This document shows positions 44,416-56,407 of a stretch of DNA of 64,000 nt, one piece after another. The position numbers and the translations under genes are program-made. The notes beneath the pieces are model-generated. The model was not told the origin of the DNA, made no database searches, and was given only the letters and a program-made list of their open reading frames with translations. Position 1 is the first letter of the stretch. Every line of letters begins with the position of its first letter. The DNA lies in the NCBI GenBank assembly GCA_947652115.1, contig OX393561.1, positions 4,190,605 through 4,254,604 on the forward strand. The letters run 5' to 3'. This DNA comes from Blastomussa wellsi. Its lineage: Eukaryota > Cnidaria > Anthozoa > Scleractinia > Plerogyridae.

Positions 44416-45103
44416 AATATAATTTGGTTTTATCAACTGGATTGATAATGTGAATTGGCCACCGTACAGAGATTCAAGAGCTGACGTTTCGAGCGTCAGC
44501 CCTTCGTCGGAGCGAATCAAGGAATTGTGAGTCGTGTGTTGTTTATATACAGAACGATGGAGCTTCGCTATTGGTTGGTGCCTGGTAAGGTGAAAACAAC
44601 GGAATAAATTAGTTGAATGAAAAGCGTTCGTTGATACCGTGAGGATTAAGAGTGCCGATTTGAAAAATAAATTTTTGTTCTAGAGATTTGCGACTTTCCG
44701 TGCTTCCTTGGTGAATGGAAAGGCCGCAGACTGCCATATGTTGCTTAGAAGGTGTTCTCGGAATCGGTCGCCTAGTCGTCTCCCTGTTTCGCCGATGTAT
44801 AACTTTTTGCACAGAGTGCAAGTTATGCAGTAGATGACATTGGCTGAGGTACAGGTGAAATGATCAGTGATCTTGATAGATCGCTTGCGTCCCGATATTT
44901 TGTCGACGTTGTGAATGAAAGGGCATGTTTTGCATCGAGCGCGAGCGGGTTGATCACTTGTTTGGAATGCACTTCTGACTAACAAGTTACCTATGTTTTT
45001 GTCGCGTTTGAATGAAATTAAAGGAGGTTGCGAAAAGATTCTACCAGTGTCGGGATCATTCTGAAGTAATTTTTGAGAATGATGGATTTTACTGCGTGGT
45101 TAT
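44416..45103 (-). mobile_element. Penelope-like retroelement with GIY-YIG endonuclease, copy 3
   Basis: The minus-strand frame from about 45103 reads SKIHHSQKLLQNDPDTGRIF, SQPPLISFKRDKNIGNLLVR, ARCKTCPFIH and then CITCTLCKKLYIGETGRRLG. The last is a GIY-YIG-type core (KLYIGETG in place of GIY..YIG), with DRFREHL carrying the conserved Arg. About 75 bases are then lost relative to copy 1 and the frame shifts, after which KQHMAVCGLSIHQGSTESRK and GTLNPHGINERFSFN complete the protein. A stop codon interrupts further upstream and the reverse transcriptase is absent. The 3' UTR retains the hammerhead-like motif but lacks the terminal GGGGGTAAG segment seen in copies 1 and 2. Confidence 0.85.
44471..44518 (-). 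ncRNA. Hammerhead-ribozyme-like motif in Penelope copy 3
   Basis: The arrangement is the same as at 33657-33704 and 38971-39018, with one change in the stem II loop (TGAC instead of TAAC). The stems and the GAAA box are preserved. Confidence 0.5.
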
Positions 45104-46862
45104 GAGGGTGAAATGTGAGGGTGAATGGAATTCTATCAGCATGTAAAGGCGCGTATTGCAGCCGCTATCAGTCCATTGATGATCGCACGCCACACATCCA
45201 ACTCATGAGTACATATGCGAACAGACCAGAGCACAGCACCGGGAACTCCGTGCCCTTCTCTAGATATTTACGATTAGTGACTCGTACCTACGGAATTCGC
45301 GGACTGCACCGACAAAACGTCAGATTATCTGTTCCATCATGACTTTGATGGCGTTGAAGTAATTTTGGACTCGCCAGTTTCAAGCTGTTTGATCAGCCTT
45401 GCATCATAAAGTTTTCAATTTTCAGGTCACGCAATTTTGGGCTATTTCAATTCAATACTGACCACCTTAGAGCTAACTTAGACTAGCCACAAGTTTCACG
45501 GTAGAATAGCTAAGTGAACGAAGCAAGTTTTTTGGCCGCTGTGAATAAATTAGACGCAGGACTTTATTTAAAGGCTATGACTAACTCGCCATTATGTATT
45601 AAACGTAGAAAAGGCAAAAAGGGGCGTGTATGGCCTAATTGAAAATGACTGCTTTTGGGATGGTTTGGAAAACGTCGGTTCAACTTATTTCAAATTTATC
45701 TCAGATTGTTTGTAATTTGGCCGCGACACTGTTGGTCACTGTTGATGTGCCAATTTGAAGTTTATAGTTCGTAACCAACGAAAACAAATAGAATTACCTA
45801 AAATCCCATGATCTAACGTGCGAAAGCTCGACACCTGACGCTGCTTAGAGGAATATAAGTCTGCATTCGGACCACTAGAGTGGCCCTATCAGGCCGGAGC
45901 TTATCCCGGTTTCGAGGAATATAAGACCTTTTAAACCGGTGTTATTCTCTTTAATCTCGTTAACCCTAGCTAGTTCGTGGTCTTGTCCTTTTGTCTTGTT
46001 CTTTTGTTATAATCGTCTTATCCACAGAATAGTTAAAGCATCTTTGCAGTTTTCACATTGTCGGATAAAGTTTTCCAGTCACGTATTAGACGAGAGCACG
46101 ATTTTGGAATGAACTACATCTAAATCAAAATCATTCATTTCTAGAAAAAGTATTTGTTCTTATAAACCACATTCTTATGTGGAGAAGAAAAACGATTTTA
46201 AACCTGATTGAAAACAAAAACAACATATTTCTGTTATGCCTTGCGGCAAGGGAACACCACTCTAAAGGATATGAAATATTCGCTTTGAACACACGAGCTC
46301 ATTGAATTTGCCTTGGAATTCTTCAATTGCATGAAGTTCAGTTTCTTATGATTATTTTCGGCAGAGGCTTATTATTTTCATATTGTTTCCGGTGAAACCT
46401 ATACATGTAAAGTAAGAAGGCCCGACCTTGGCTTTACGTTTGGCCGCAATGCGTGGTTTTTTATTTATTTATTTTGATTTGCCAAAAATAGAATTATAAT
46501 ACAATGATTAATAAATAAAAACAACTCAATATACAGACTACAGTATAATATGTTGAGGTAGAAAGCAAAGTGGCGAGAGAACCTAATAAATAACCACGGG
46601 GCTTGTAAGCTTAAGTTCCCTCACAATAAACACGAGATGACTGATATCAGATAAGTTAGCAATGGATTTGGTTGTTGATTGCGAATATGTTCTCAAATTT
46701 TCGAGGGAGAATAGCCTTCTTAAACGAGAACATAAACTGACCTAGATGCATTAAATGAACATCTTGTATAACTCGATTGGGTGAATAATCCCTGGCTGTG
46801 AGCGTTTTACACCACAGCGAGAGACATACAGAACAACTCTTCGCTTTAATTGACTATTATTC
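45104..46862. other. Intergenic, no gene recognised
   Basis: No supported coding frame. TTTTTATTTATTTATTTTG near 46458, followed by an A-rich body, looks like a minus-strand retroelement tail. The remainder is AT-rich. Confidence 0.45.
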
Positions 46863-47465
46863 TTGGTTTTCATGTGACGTCATAAAATTCTGAAATAAAA
46901 ATTCGCTAGGCCTGCTAAATTTCCGTTGCCACTAGGAGTAAGGCAAACTAAAAATATATCTTTTCGCAAAATTTCAGCTCGATAGTACTCTTCGTTTTGA
47001 AAACTGAGCATCTTGAATATTTGAGTTATCGGCCGTATATGACAGCAAGCCGAGAACCGTGACAAAACTGTTTTGTTGTTCAGAAAAAGCCTATCCTTTC
47101 GATTTTCAGATGTTTGAACATTTCTGATATAATACTAGTAAGTGGTGTTTATGTGTAAGTATAATAGCCCATGAGCCAAAAGTAGTCGCTGTTATAGCAC
47201 AATTGAATTCCAGATGGTATCGCGTGCATCACGGCGGCCATATTTGTGTCCCTCGGAAGGACACAAATATGGCGTCTCCATACAAAGCTTTGTAAATTTG
47301 CGTGGAACGTTTCGGCAAATAACTCGCAAACGGGACACCGCATAGGCCTGGGACTTGGAGAAATTTTTTATTTATTTCTCAGCTACACTCGCTGAAATTC
47401 TAAGCTTCTGTAGTTTAATTGTTTCGAATTTAGTTTTTTTATAGCGTGACAGTGAAAACCACCAA
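46863..47465. mobile_element. Non-autonomous DNA element, family B copy 2 (inverted)
   Basis: The 603-base reverse-complement copy of 21573-22166 matches along its length, for example CCTGCTAAATTTCCGTTGCC, CAGATGTTTGAACATT and CATACAAAGCTTTGTAAATT. It ends TTGGTTTTCATGTGACG on the left and CGTGACAGTGAAAACCACCAA-like sequence on the right. No coding capacity. It contains a local palindrome near 47245-47275 (CATATTTGTGTCC against GGACACAAATATG). Confidence 0.65.
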
Positions 47466-47861
47466 TTCTTTCAACATCATCCAATAATAAAATTTTAACG
47501 ACTTACAGCATTACATAACCACACCATTATTCCTAATCTCCTTAGACAAACTTTGGTTCAAACGCAGATGGCCTTTCACGCGTCTGCTGTATGAACTCTT
47601 TTAGAACTAATTTTGGCGTCCAGATGTCTTGCAGTTGTTTTCTGAGTCTATGAATCCGGATGTGGTGATTCTTTTGAATCTATTTGCAATTGTTGTCATC
47701 GCAAAAGCGAGAAACTGGCTCAATTTCAAGATAATTCTTGTTCGTATCGTTCTGTTTTCAGATAAAATTAAACTTACTGCTCACACTAAAAAAAAAACAG
47801 TGATGATTAACGTCTTTAATTTTCTCGTTCTATGCTGCAGTTTTATCACTGACACTACGTC

Positions 47862-48721
47862 ATGGCTGTTCGTTTTCGTTTGCCTCCCTTGATTAGAGAA
47901 GCCGCCGCTGAGTTCGCTGCAACCTTCATTTTACTGGTGAGTTGTTGAAAACTTAAAACTGAAAGGCTTGTCTATCTCCTTAGTGAGGTGTTTTCTTGAG
48001 GCTTCTTTCAATTGGAAAGAAATTTGTAAATTTGTAAAATTTGTAAATTTACTGGAGCTTATCAGATCTATCAACACCAATAAGGAGAAATGAAATCGGG
48101 GACAGACCAAATGAACGAGATATACCACCCGTAACGTGTTGCCTCTCCGTTATATATTAAGGTCAACGTCAACTTGTGAGTGGAAGTACCGCTTTATGTG
48201 GGTAAACCCCCCGGTGATTATTTGAGATAACTGAATCCCTAGGGTAATTTCCCGGATCGAGAGGAACAGCCTATAGGCGATCTTTGCTGACGCCATTGTT
48301 TATATTTTGCCTTATCAGCATACGACTTTGCATGGAGGAGGTGTCCTGCTAAATTTATTGACTTCATATTTATAAAAAGCTTTGAAATTTAATAATCAGC
48401 GATATTTTCAGCGCTTGTCTTGTAATATTGAATGGCGGCACATAAGCTTTCAAAACCTGCAACATTTCTAGTTAAAACATATTGAGCGAGTTACAAGAAA
48501 GCGTCACGGTAGAAAAGACTTGATACATCCGATTCCGGTTCAGATTTATAGCTGATTCATGTGCTTAGTCAATTGTGCGGTGTTCTTACAATAATCACGA
48601 TTTATATTTTTGTAGCTCGCTTGATCACAGCTTGATGCGCTTATTCTAGTCAGGCAAATATTTTCAACAAATATTTAACAATTATTCCACGAGCGTGCGT
48701 TGGATATGAGTTGGCTATAAC

Positions 48722-48752
<31 letters not shown>

Positions 48753-51700
48753 TTTTTTTTTTTATTAAGAGCGCCCGTAAAATATTGTACAAACATTGCA
48801 AAGGAAATGCAATATACCATAGCTAGTTTTTAATAATTCCCAATACTCCCAGTTGCTTCATCCAACGAAAACTTGAGCCGTAAAAGTAGGTGAAACAAAA
48901 AAAAAAATGTTAAGTTAATTCCTCATTCCCTCTATTGGCTTTCATTTCCCAGATCTTTGGAGTTGGATCAGTGGCTCAGATGGTTCTTAGTAAATGGCAG
49001 TTTGGAACATTCTTCTCAGTTAACTTCGGTTGGGGTGTTGGAGTCACTCTTGGCTGCTACTGGGCGGGCGGGGTCTCAGGTATATGAAAATACATTAATT
49101 TAAAATATCTTTTAGCCCAGCACTTAACAAAAGATTACTTTTCCAGCAGACCAAGCACATCACACCAACAATTCACTTACAATTGATCGCATTTTTTTAA
49201 AAAAAATATATATAATTTTGGGATGCAATGTTTTTCTTCTATTCATTAGCCGGGGAGTCCATCATATCATCTGCAGATCTCGTTCCCAGAGCCCGCTTTT
49301 CCAATTAGGTCGCTGAGCACCAAGAAAGCGGACTCTGGCCAGCTCCGATTTTTGAAGCATGTGCGCAGTGCATTGCTCTGATTCTCAGCCAATCAGATTT
49401 AGCGAATAAATTGAGTCTGCGCAGAACGGTCGGCAGTTCGTGAAATGTGGACTACCTACAAGTCATACTCTGGTCGTGCACATTTCCGTTTGAAAGTATT
49501 TTTTCTACACCTTATATTCTCCCAATACGTAGCTGCGTCCACAGGGGACAGTAAACAATTTATTCTACTACAACAACTTAATCGTATTTAAAGATTACTC
49601 CGTAATTTCAAAATGTCGTGATTTGCAAGTGTCTCGCAGATCAATTGTATGACTCAGCCTTCGGCTCCGGTAAATAATGGATATTGTAGCCCATTCGATA
49701 TTTCGCCATATTATGATTAAGATAGTGATAACTGGTAATTCCTTTCAGGTGCTCACATGAACCCTGCCGTGACGTTGGCATTTGCTGTCGTCAGGAGGAT
49801 TCGATGGAGGAAAGTTCCCGTATATTGGGTTGCACAAATGCTTGGAGCATTTGTGGCTTCAGCTTGCGTTTATGGAGTTTATTATGGTGAGTCTCATGCA
49901 ATTAATTATCATTTCCTTCCTCCTGGCACGCGAAAAGCCAAACATTGGTGCCCGAATTCGCTGGAATATGAGTCGGCGCACGCCTCGTATACTGCAATAT
50001 TCCAACGTATTTAATTCTAGTACGCCTGATTCGAAATACACCGGGAATATCCTATTTGAATCCTGCCTGTTTTTCCGCATTCGAATTAAATATTCCGGGT
50101 GTGCATCACGTATTCAAATCGAATACTCTTGAATACTCCAAGTGTACTTGGAGCGCCTTCAAAACTCTAGGATTCTATTGTATCACCATGATATACTCAT
50201 AGCCAGAATACTCCAGAATATTTTTTTCTATCTGGCGCAGTGTTAAGCAAAACGTCCGTAACACTAGTGAATAAATCCACAGGCGAATAAGCATTGCTAT
50301 GCCGAATAATATTCGTCACATTCAGGGAGGGAGGGAGGGCATAATCCGCGCAGATCACCCAATAGCTACTTGCTCCTCTTAACGTGCTAGGCCTGTGTAC
50401 GGGGAACAAGTCTAGGGACACAAGATTTGATTTGCTAAAATCTAACATAACAAAGATTGTCCAATCAAATCACACCGTTTTGTTTTTAATCCCTTTGTTG
50501 TCAGATTAAGAGAGGACAATTGAAACGGTCGATTTGATTGGAATCCCTTTGTTATATTTTACAAAATAACATCATGTGTCTCCAGAGCCACTTGTTCGTC
50601 GTGCACAGACCGAGCTGGCAAAGAATGATAAGCGGATCCGGGGACGAGAATTTATAAGAAATATATTAACTTGGCGATGGTTTGTTCACCTATCACACCC
50701 TCAGCTTCTCACATCCGATCTCACTTCCCACATCAGCGAGCCGATCAGCGATCGTACAGCAAAATGGACCATACGCACTGCCCTTGATACTGCTCCCAAC
50801 GCTGATATCCAGAAACCCGGAAATACGCACACGATTAGAATGGCTACCTCGCAACCTCGGCAGTAAGATGTAGGCAGACTACCCTACCGCAATGGAAAAA
50901 ATTTTGTTGGTGTAACCAATTTGTACTTGTTATTTGATTCTTTACAGACGCCTTGAATGCATTTGACGGAGGTGTCCGTCAGATACTGGGTCCAAAAGGT
51001 ACGGCAGGGATATGGGCTACTTATCCGCAGCCCTTCCTGTCAATCTGGAATGGCCTTGGTGACCAGGTGAATTATTAACTGCTAAATTGTACGCATACAA
51101 CTGCCAAGTTTTGAGGTCAACAGCATATTTCTGCCATGTGTCCTGAAATTGTTTGGGGCTCGAGTTTTCGCTACTACGAGATCAATATTGACCGTAGGTA
51201 GCAGGTAGTTATGTATCTTTATTGATCACAGGGGAAGCATCTCAGAGACGAATCGAAAAAGTCTCACTGGTAAATTCTCTGTTGATGATGCAGCTCTTTA
51301 GTTCTTCTACTACAAGCTGGATTTTTCGTTGCAAATTACAATAATGACCACGGATGCGTGTGTTTTACGTCGAAAGCATAGCATTTTCGGCTAGAATTCT
51401 GGACGTTTCCGCAGTCACACACAATGGATTAAAAGAAGGGCGCCTGTTTTCTTGGTCAGTTAAACAGTTCCTCAACTAAAATAAAAATATAAATTTACAT
51501 TCTTTGAAAGCAGATATTGGAATTTTGGGATATCTAGCATCTGCTAATAACTATGAAGCATCTCTGCAAAGGTTCGCGAAATGCAAAGAACGCATGAACC
51601 AGAGACTAAAATCTGGAATCCAGTCGTTTATGGAATCCGGCATCCACCGAGTTGGAATCCGGAATTCAGGCCATGGAGTCTGGAATCCACAGCGTGGAAT

Positions 51701-52926
51701 CCAGAATCCAAGACTGTCATTTATTACCTTACATGGGGCTAAAAGGTGCTGCTAATTTGCTTGTACTCTGCGGCATATTAACGTTATGACGAAACACTTA
51801 TTTATACTTCCCTAGGTGCTTGGCACTGCACTGCTAGTGGGTTGCATCTTCGCTATCGTAGACAAGAACAACAATTCGCCCGACCAGGGGGTGGCACCGG
51901 TCTTGCTTGGTCTCGTGGTGTTTGTCATCGGCGCCACTTTTGGATATAACTGCGGCTATGCTATAAACCCTGCCAGGGATCTGGGACCAAGAATTTTCAC
52001 TGCTTTAGCTGGCTGGGGATCTGGAGTGTTCACGTGAGTATGAAAATGACCAATTATTCATCTTGTGTCATCCTCACCAGTAGCATAAACATAGACAATT
52101 GCTTTCGTATGTGATTTTAATACTTAATTCCAGGAAGAACGACATTAGAAAAGCAAGTGCTGTTTTCTGTTCTGTGTATACTCGCACTCATTTTTGTCAT
52201 GTCGTTATTCATATGCATATGCGCTAGTAGAAACCTGCAGCCTTGAAGCAAAATCTAAATCGTTTTATTAATATTATGATTTGTTGTCATTTTTTCTGGG
52301 CTGATTTTTTAATCTTTGATTTTTTTTATTCATTTTTATTGATATTACGTAGTTAGATAAGACACAACAATAAGATTCCTAAAATAAACATTACATAAAT
52401 GAAACAATTGACTGAACGGAAGTTACAACATTGGGGTACATTGCAGATAGCTACAACAAAGAGGGTACTCTTTACGCACACTAGGATAGGATAAGAGAAA
52501 TTAAAAAACGAAGGATCAATTTAAATTTTCCTTCTTTTGGTTTATCTCCTTGCTTGAATTGTAACTTGAAACAACTTTCTCTAGCACTCCTTAGCAGTTT
52601 ATTCCGCTCGAATACTGAACAATCGCTGATTTGTACTTCACAGCGAGGCAAACAACTGGTCCTGGGTACCAGTAGTGGGCTGTCTGTTGGGCGGAGTCCT
52701 AGGTGCTTTCTCATACATTGTTCTTATTGAGATTCATCACGTGCCAGAAAACGACGGAGAGACTGCGTACGAACTCCAGAGTGTCGTTTCGAGTACGCCT
52801 GACTTTCGCAAGACGCAGGGAAATGGTCTGGGGATGGGTAACATGGCTTTCACTGACGATGGCACGACGGCTAATGACAACCAACGAGTTGTCATGGACG
52901 TCATGGAGAAGACGTCCCAGTTGTAA
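47862..52926 (+). CDS. Aquaglyceroporin (MIP family), paralogue A
   Basis: Exons: 47862-47936, 48953-49079, 49749-49886, 50948-51066, 51816-52033, 52644-52926. Phases are 0, 1, 1, 0, 2, giving 319 residues. The channel signatures are [12 protein letters not shown] (first NPA at residues 72-74) and [15 protein letters not shown] (second NPA at 204-206). The Asp after NPAR marks the glycerol-conducting subgroup rather than water-only aquaporins. Hydrophobic segments fit the six-helix fold. The C-terminal tail after the last helix is about 42 residues longer than in paralogue B, is polar and ends [11 protein letters not shown]. It is expected to pass water, glycerol and similar small solutes across a cell or vacuolar membrane; the exact substrate is not readable. 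A CTGCAG acceptor just before the ATG implies a 5' UTR intron. Its twin lies tail-to-tail at 55176-59436. Confidence 0.92.
48671..48837. repeat. Family A MITE, copy 3 (inverted)
   Basis: The reverse complement of parts of 3259-3530: a foldback with CGTGCGTTGGATATGAG and CTCATATCCAACAAGCGCG arms, then AATGCAATATACCATAGCTA and GTTTTTAATAA. The middle part present in copy 1 is shortened. It lies in intron 1 of aquaglyceroporin A. Confidence 0.65.
50415..50583. mobile_element. MITE with long terminal inverted repeats in aquaglyceroporin A intron 3
   Basis: The outer arms GGGACACAAGA / TCATGTGTCTCC and inner arms ATAACAAAGATTGTCCAATC / GATTGGAATCCCTTTGTTAT are complementary with a few differences over about 60 bases each. 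No coding capacity. Confidence 0.65.
51607..51716. repeat. GGAATCC-based minisatellite
   Basis: About eight irregular repeats of (T)GGAATCC, (T)GGAATCCGG or CAGAATCC separated by short variable spacers, in intron 4 of aquaglyceroporin A. It reads open in one frame but is non-coding. Confidence 0.6.
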
Positions 52927-52952
52927 TAAAGTTGCAATTTGCAATCAGTGAC

Positions 52953-52958
52953 AATAAA
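52953..52958 (+). terminator. Candidate polyadenylation signal of aquaglyceroporin A
   Basis: AATAAA 27 bases after the stop codon. Another AATAAA overlaps the stop itself (52925-52930), which would give an unusually short 3' UTR. Confidence 0.4.
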
Positions 52959-55175
52959 AACAGTAAGACCCAAATCCAGTTTGCAGTACACTGAAAAAGA
53001 CATTGAGATGATGAAAAATAAAGAAGTTGACGGCATAGATGATTCGGATCCGTCAAACATCGTTCTTGGGAAAACTCCACCCACTCTACCCCTGTTTCTC
53101 AGTGACTGGTGAGTTTAATGTAAAACAGGCGTTATGAGTGGGGTGGGTGAAGGGTTTTTCCAGAAATGATCCGATGATTCTTATAATGTCAGTACCTTGG
53201 TTGAATATGTAGTTTGATTCTGTTGCAATGCAAACGAGCTTGTATTGTCGGAAGTTATTCATGCCTGTAAAAATGCGCAAGAAAAATATAGGCCCACACT
53301 GCTATTTGCGCGAAGCAATTCTCAGAGAAACTTTTGTATTTTTTATTAAAGCTTTTCACCGCAACTTGCCTGTACTATTATTATCGTGTCCATTCCTTAC
53401 AGACTCGGGTGGGATATTCGGCCTGGTTTATAGTCCTTTAGAGCGGGTTACAACAAGTCACCACGGGTCCCAGGTCTCCCTTTTCATTCTTACAGGGACA
53501 GTACAGGGACAGTACTTTCCTTAGTATCTTTGATGTCGTCAGCAAAGCTGTTTATTGCACTCCTATAACGAAAACTTTTCTTGTGGACCTCAGTGTTCGG
53601 CCGCGGAATAAACAGGTTATGTTGGACACCCTGTAGACTAAGTCTGTGGATGGTATTTACGTTAGCAAATTTATCAGACAGGCATTCGGTACAAGGTTAT
53701 TGTGATTGTGATTGTGATTGCGATTGCGATTGCGATTGCGATGGTTATATATTGTTATCGTTATTGTTATGATTTTTATTGATACCGAGAGTAACAGACC
53801 TGAAGCAGGGAGCCGGGGCTTAAGGGATGCTTTCTAGTGAGGAGAACAAAATCAAGGCGATAAAACAAAAATTGAACAAAACCGTTTTAATATAATTTGC
53901 AAAACGTTACAAATGCAGCACAATACTCTGCTTGTCGGCTACCAGTTATTGAAAAAGCTATTATATGATCTTCCATTGAAGGAAATGTTTAGTATCACGT
54001 GCCTTTATTGCTACGAGTCTTACAGTATTTTGGGTGAGCATAGGACGAGGCAAAATACAAACGATTTATTATCCAAAAAGTTCTCTACTCGAAATCTTGG
54101 TTAAGAATCATTAAGTTTTCAGTAGTTTTGGAAATGAAAGAAACTAAACCGTCCAAGGTGGCGAGTACACACGTGGTGTGGTTTTGATCTAGAAGCCATT
54201 TTCCAGCCGTTTTAGAGAATTTTAAATAAAATGTCTCGATTTTCGATAGTGGAGAAAATTGAACTATTTCGCCTTATTCCTAAAGTACACACAAGTTAAT
54301 TTACGAGACACCAGCAAATTACAACAGTTTCTTTTATTTTTTCGCTAACCAGGTTCAATCGACAAGTGAGCTTATTTTCACCTATTAAACGTGTGATCGG
54401 AGGCACATACTACCTTTCTGACTACAATGCTTAAGTGCTGTAACCATTGCATCTTATGAAATAATCGTCAGATCGTGTGATACAGAAAGCCACATCTTAA
54501 CTACGGCCATAGTGAAATCACTGTCATTTATATGACAATGAATATATGAAACAATAAAAATTTTAAAAAATAGATCAGAGTATTAAGAAAAGAGAGTTCT
54601 TTTAGTGAAATATGCCGTTGTGTCACGTTATGTGGCAATTTCTGTGCATCGATCTGAATTAGAGATACCATATACTTTGCAAGACTATTGATATGTTGTA
54701 ATGCAGCACACGTGACCGCTCAATCACATAAAAAAATAGAGTTTTATACAGATTTGACGACAGAACGCAAAAGAGGGTCTTGAAATTGGCAACGAGGATA
54801 TTAGTACCATTACTAAATTTTAAGCAACCTTAGAACTTAACTGACTGGTACTTTGCATCTTTGAACCTTAGACCGTTTAGGTTTGGAACAAACTGCTGTC
54901 AATTTCGATTTATTTTTAATTTTTAGTTCTGCGTCATTATCAGATTTATGATTGACAGTGTCACGTGTCGTATTGATTACAACCTCACACATGAGTTGTA
55001 ATAAGTATTCTCCTTTTGACTTTTTTCCTCTATTTCTAATCTTGAACGTGGTTCGTAGCGGTGTTTCTGTATCCTAGATGATATTGTTATTTTGTTATGA
55101 GGATATATACGCTATATAAGACACTGATAAATCCCTGGAATCTCTTACGCTTTTCAGGATAGCCATTGTATTTAG
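52959..55175. other. Intergenic between the convergent aquaglyceroporin genes
   Basis: No gene is recognised. A TGATTG/CGATTG hexamer microsatellite lies at about 53698-53742. A duplicated GGGACAGTAC word sits near 53498-53516. TTTATT at about 54909 could be the minus-strand polyadenylation signal for aquaglyceroporin B, some 260 bases beyond its stop. Confidence 0.5.
53698..53742. repeat. Hexanucleotide microsatellite
   Basis: About seven units of TGATTG grading into CGATTG. It reads as alternating Cys-Asp in one frame, which is not a real protein. Confidence 0.8.
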
Positions 55176-56359
55176 TTACTGACTTGTAATGATACCCTCG
55201 AGTTCCACCGAAGGCTGCTTCGGATCTTCTGGAGAGTGGTGCATCTCAATTAGACCGATGTACGCCAAGGCCCCCAGGATTCCGCCCAAGAAACAGCCGA
55301 ATATTGGCACCCAGGACCAATTATTTCCGGCGCTGTGAAAAAAAAAATAATTAAAATACCATTTTAATATAGCTAACAGAGCCGCGCAATAAAACTCAGT
55401 ACGCGTAAGCGTACACAAATCTCTTTGCCCGAATTTTTGTTTTTCGCATGAGTTTTGGCACGGATCTTTATGTACATTTAAACCGATAATGTACGTTTTA
55501 AAACAACCAGTTCACTCTTTTAGCCGTGTGCTATCAAGTTATCGCGATCTTGCACAAGGGAAGTTTAAAGAGCACACGACAAACTAGGATTGTTGACGCC
55601 TATGACCATCTCGCGTGCTGTCCAAACTTTCCGCCTGTACCGATTATACCCCAGTTGTAGACGCTGAAGTAAGAACCGCGAATTTAATGCTGGGAGATAA
55701 CTCTGGGATGGACAAGCATACCATATGGATGATAGAAGAAATACTCTTATTTGCTGAATGGTACAGAAACTTGGATAAGTTTCGGCGATAGGGGGAAAAT
55801 CATCATCATCATCATCATACACTTTATTTCACCTCGAATTATTATTTTTCTTCCCGGACATTTTACAACCCTTGAAGGAGAGTCATTTCGTGAATTGATT
55901 TTATTGTCTTAACTTTTGCTGTAGATCAATATATAGTCAGTTTTTGATCCGTCGTTTATGCTCACCTAAACACACCTCCACCCCATCCAGCCATTGCAGT
56001 GAAGATTCGTGGTCCCAGGTCCCTGGCGGGGTTTATGGCGTAACCGCAGTTGAACCCAAAAGTGGCGCCAATGACGAACACAACGAGACCAATCATGACC
56101 GGTACCACCCCCTTGTCGGGAGTGTTGTTGCTCTTATCGGTAATGGCGAAGACGCAACTAACCAAAAGTGCCGTGCCAAACACCTAAACAATACACACCT
56201 GCTTTATATAACGTTTTCTCATATCGTATTTTCATGCCCGCCTGTCAGTCAGGCTGTCAGCTAGTCTGTCTGTCTGCCTCTCAGTCTGTCTATCTGTTTG
56301 TCTGCCTTCTTGTCTCTTTGTGAATACCTGACAGTCAGTATGTCTGCCCACTTGTTGTC

Positions 56360-56407
<48 letters not shown>

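Noticed and set aside
47629..47892. An 87-codon frame upstream of aquaglyceroporin A as its N-terminus
   Set aside because: It is in a different frame from the MAVRFRLPP start; paralogue B has the same short N-terminus with an acceptor just before the ATG.
49757..50132. Open frames running from aquaglyceroporin exon 3 into intron 3
   Set aside because: They are exon 3 read through its GTGAGT donor; the protein continues in exon 4 with the correct phase and family sequence.
52711..53084. Minus-strand frames of 77 and 115 codons over the last exon of aquaglyceroporin A
   Set aside because: Antisense shadows of the exon, no recognisable features.
53581..53772. A frame with repeated Cys-Asp (63 codons)
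   Set aside because: Produced by the TGATTG/CGATTG microsatellite.
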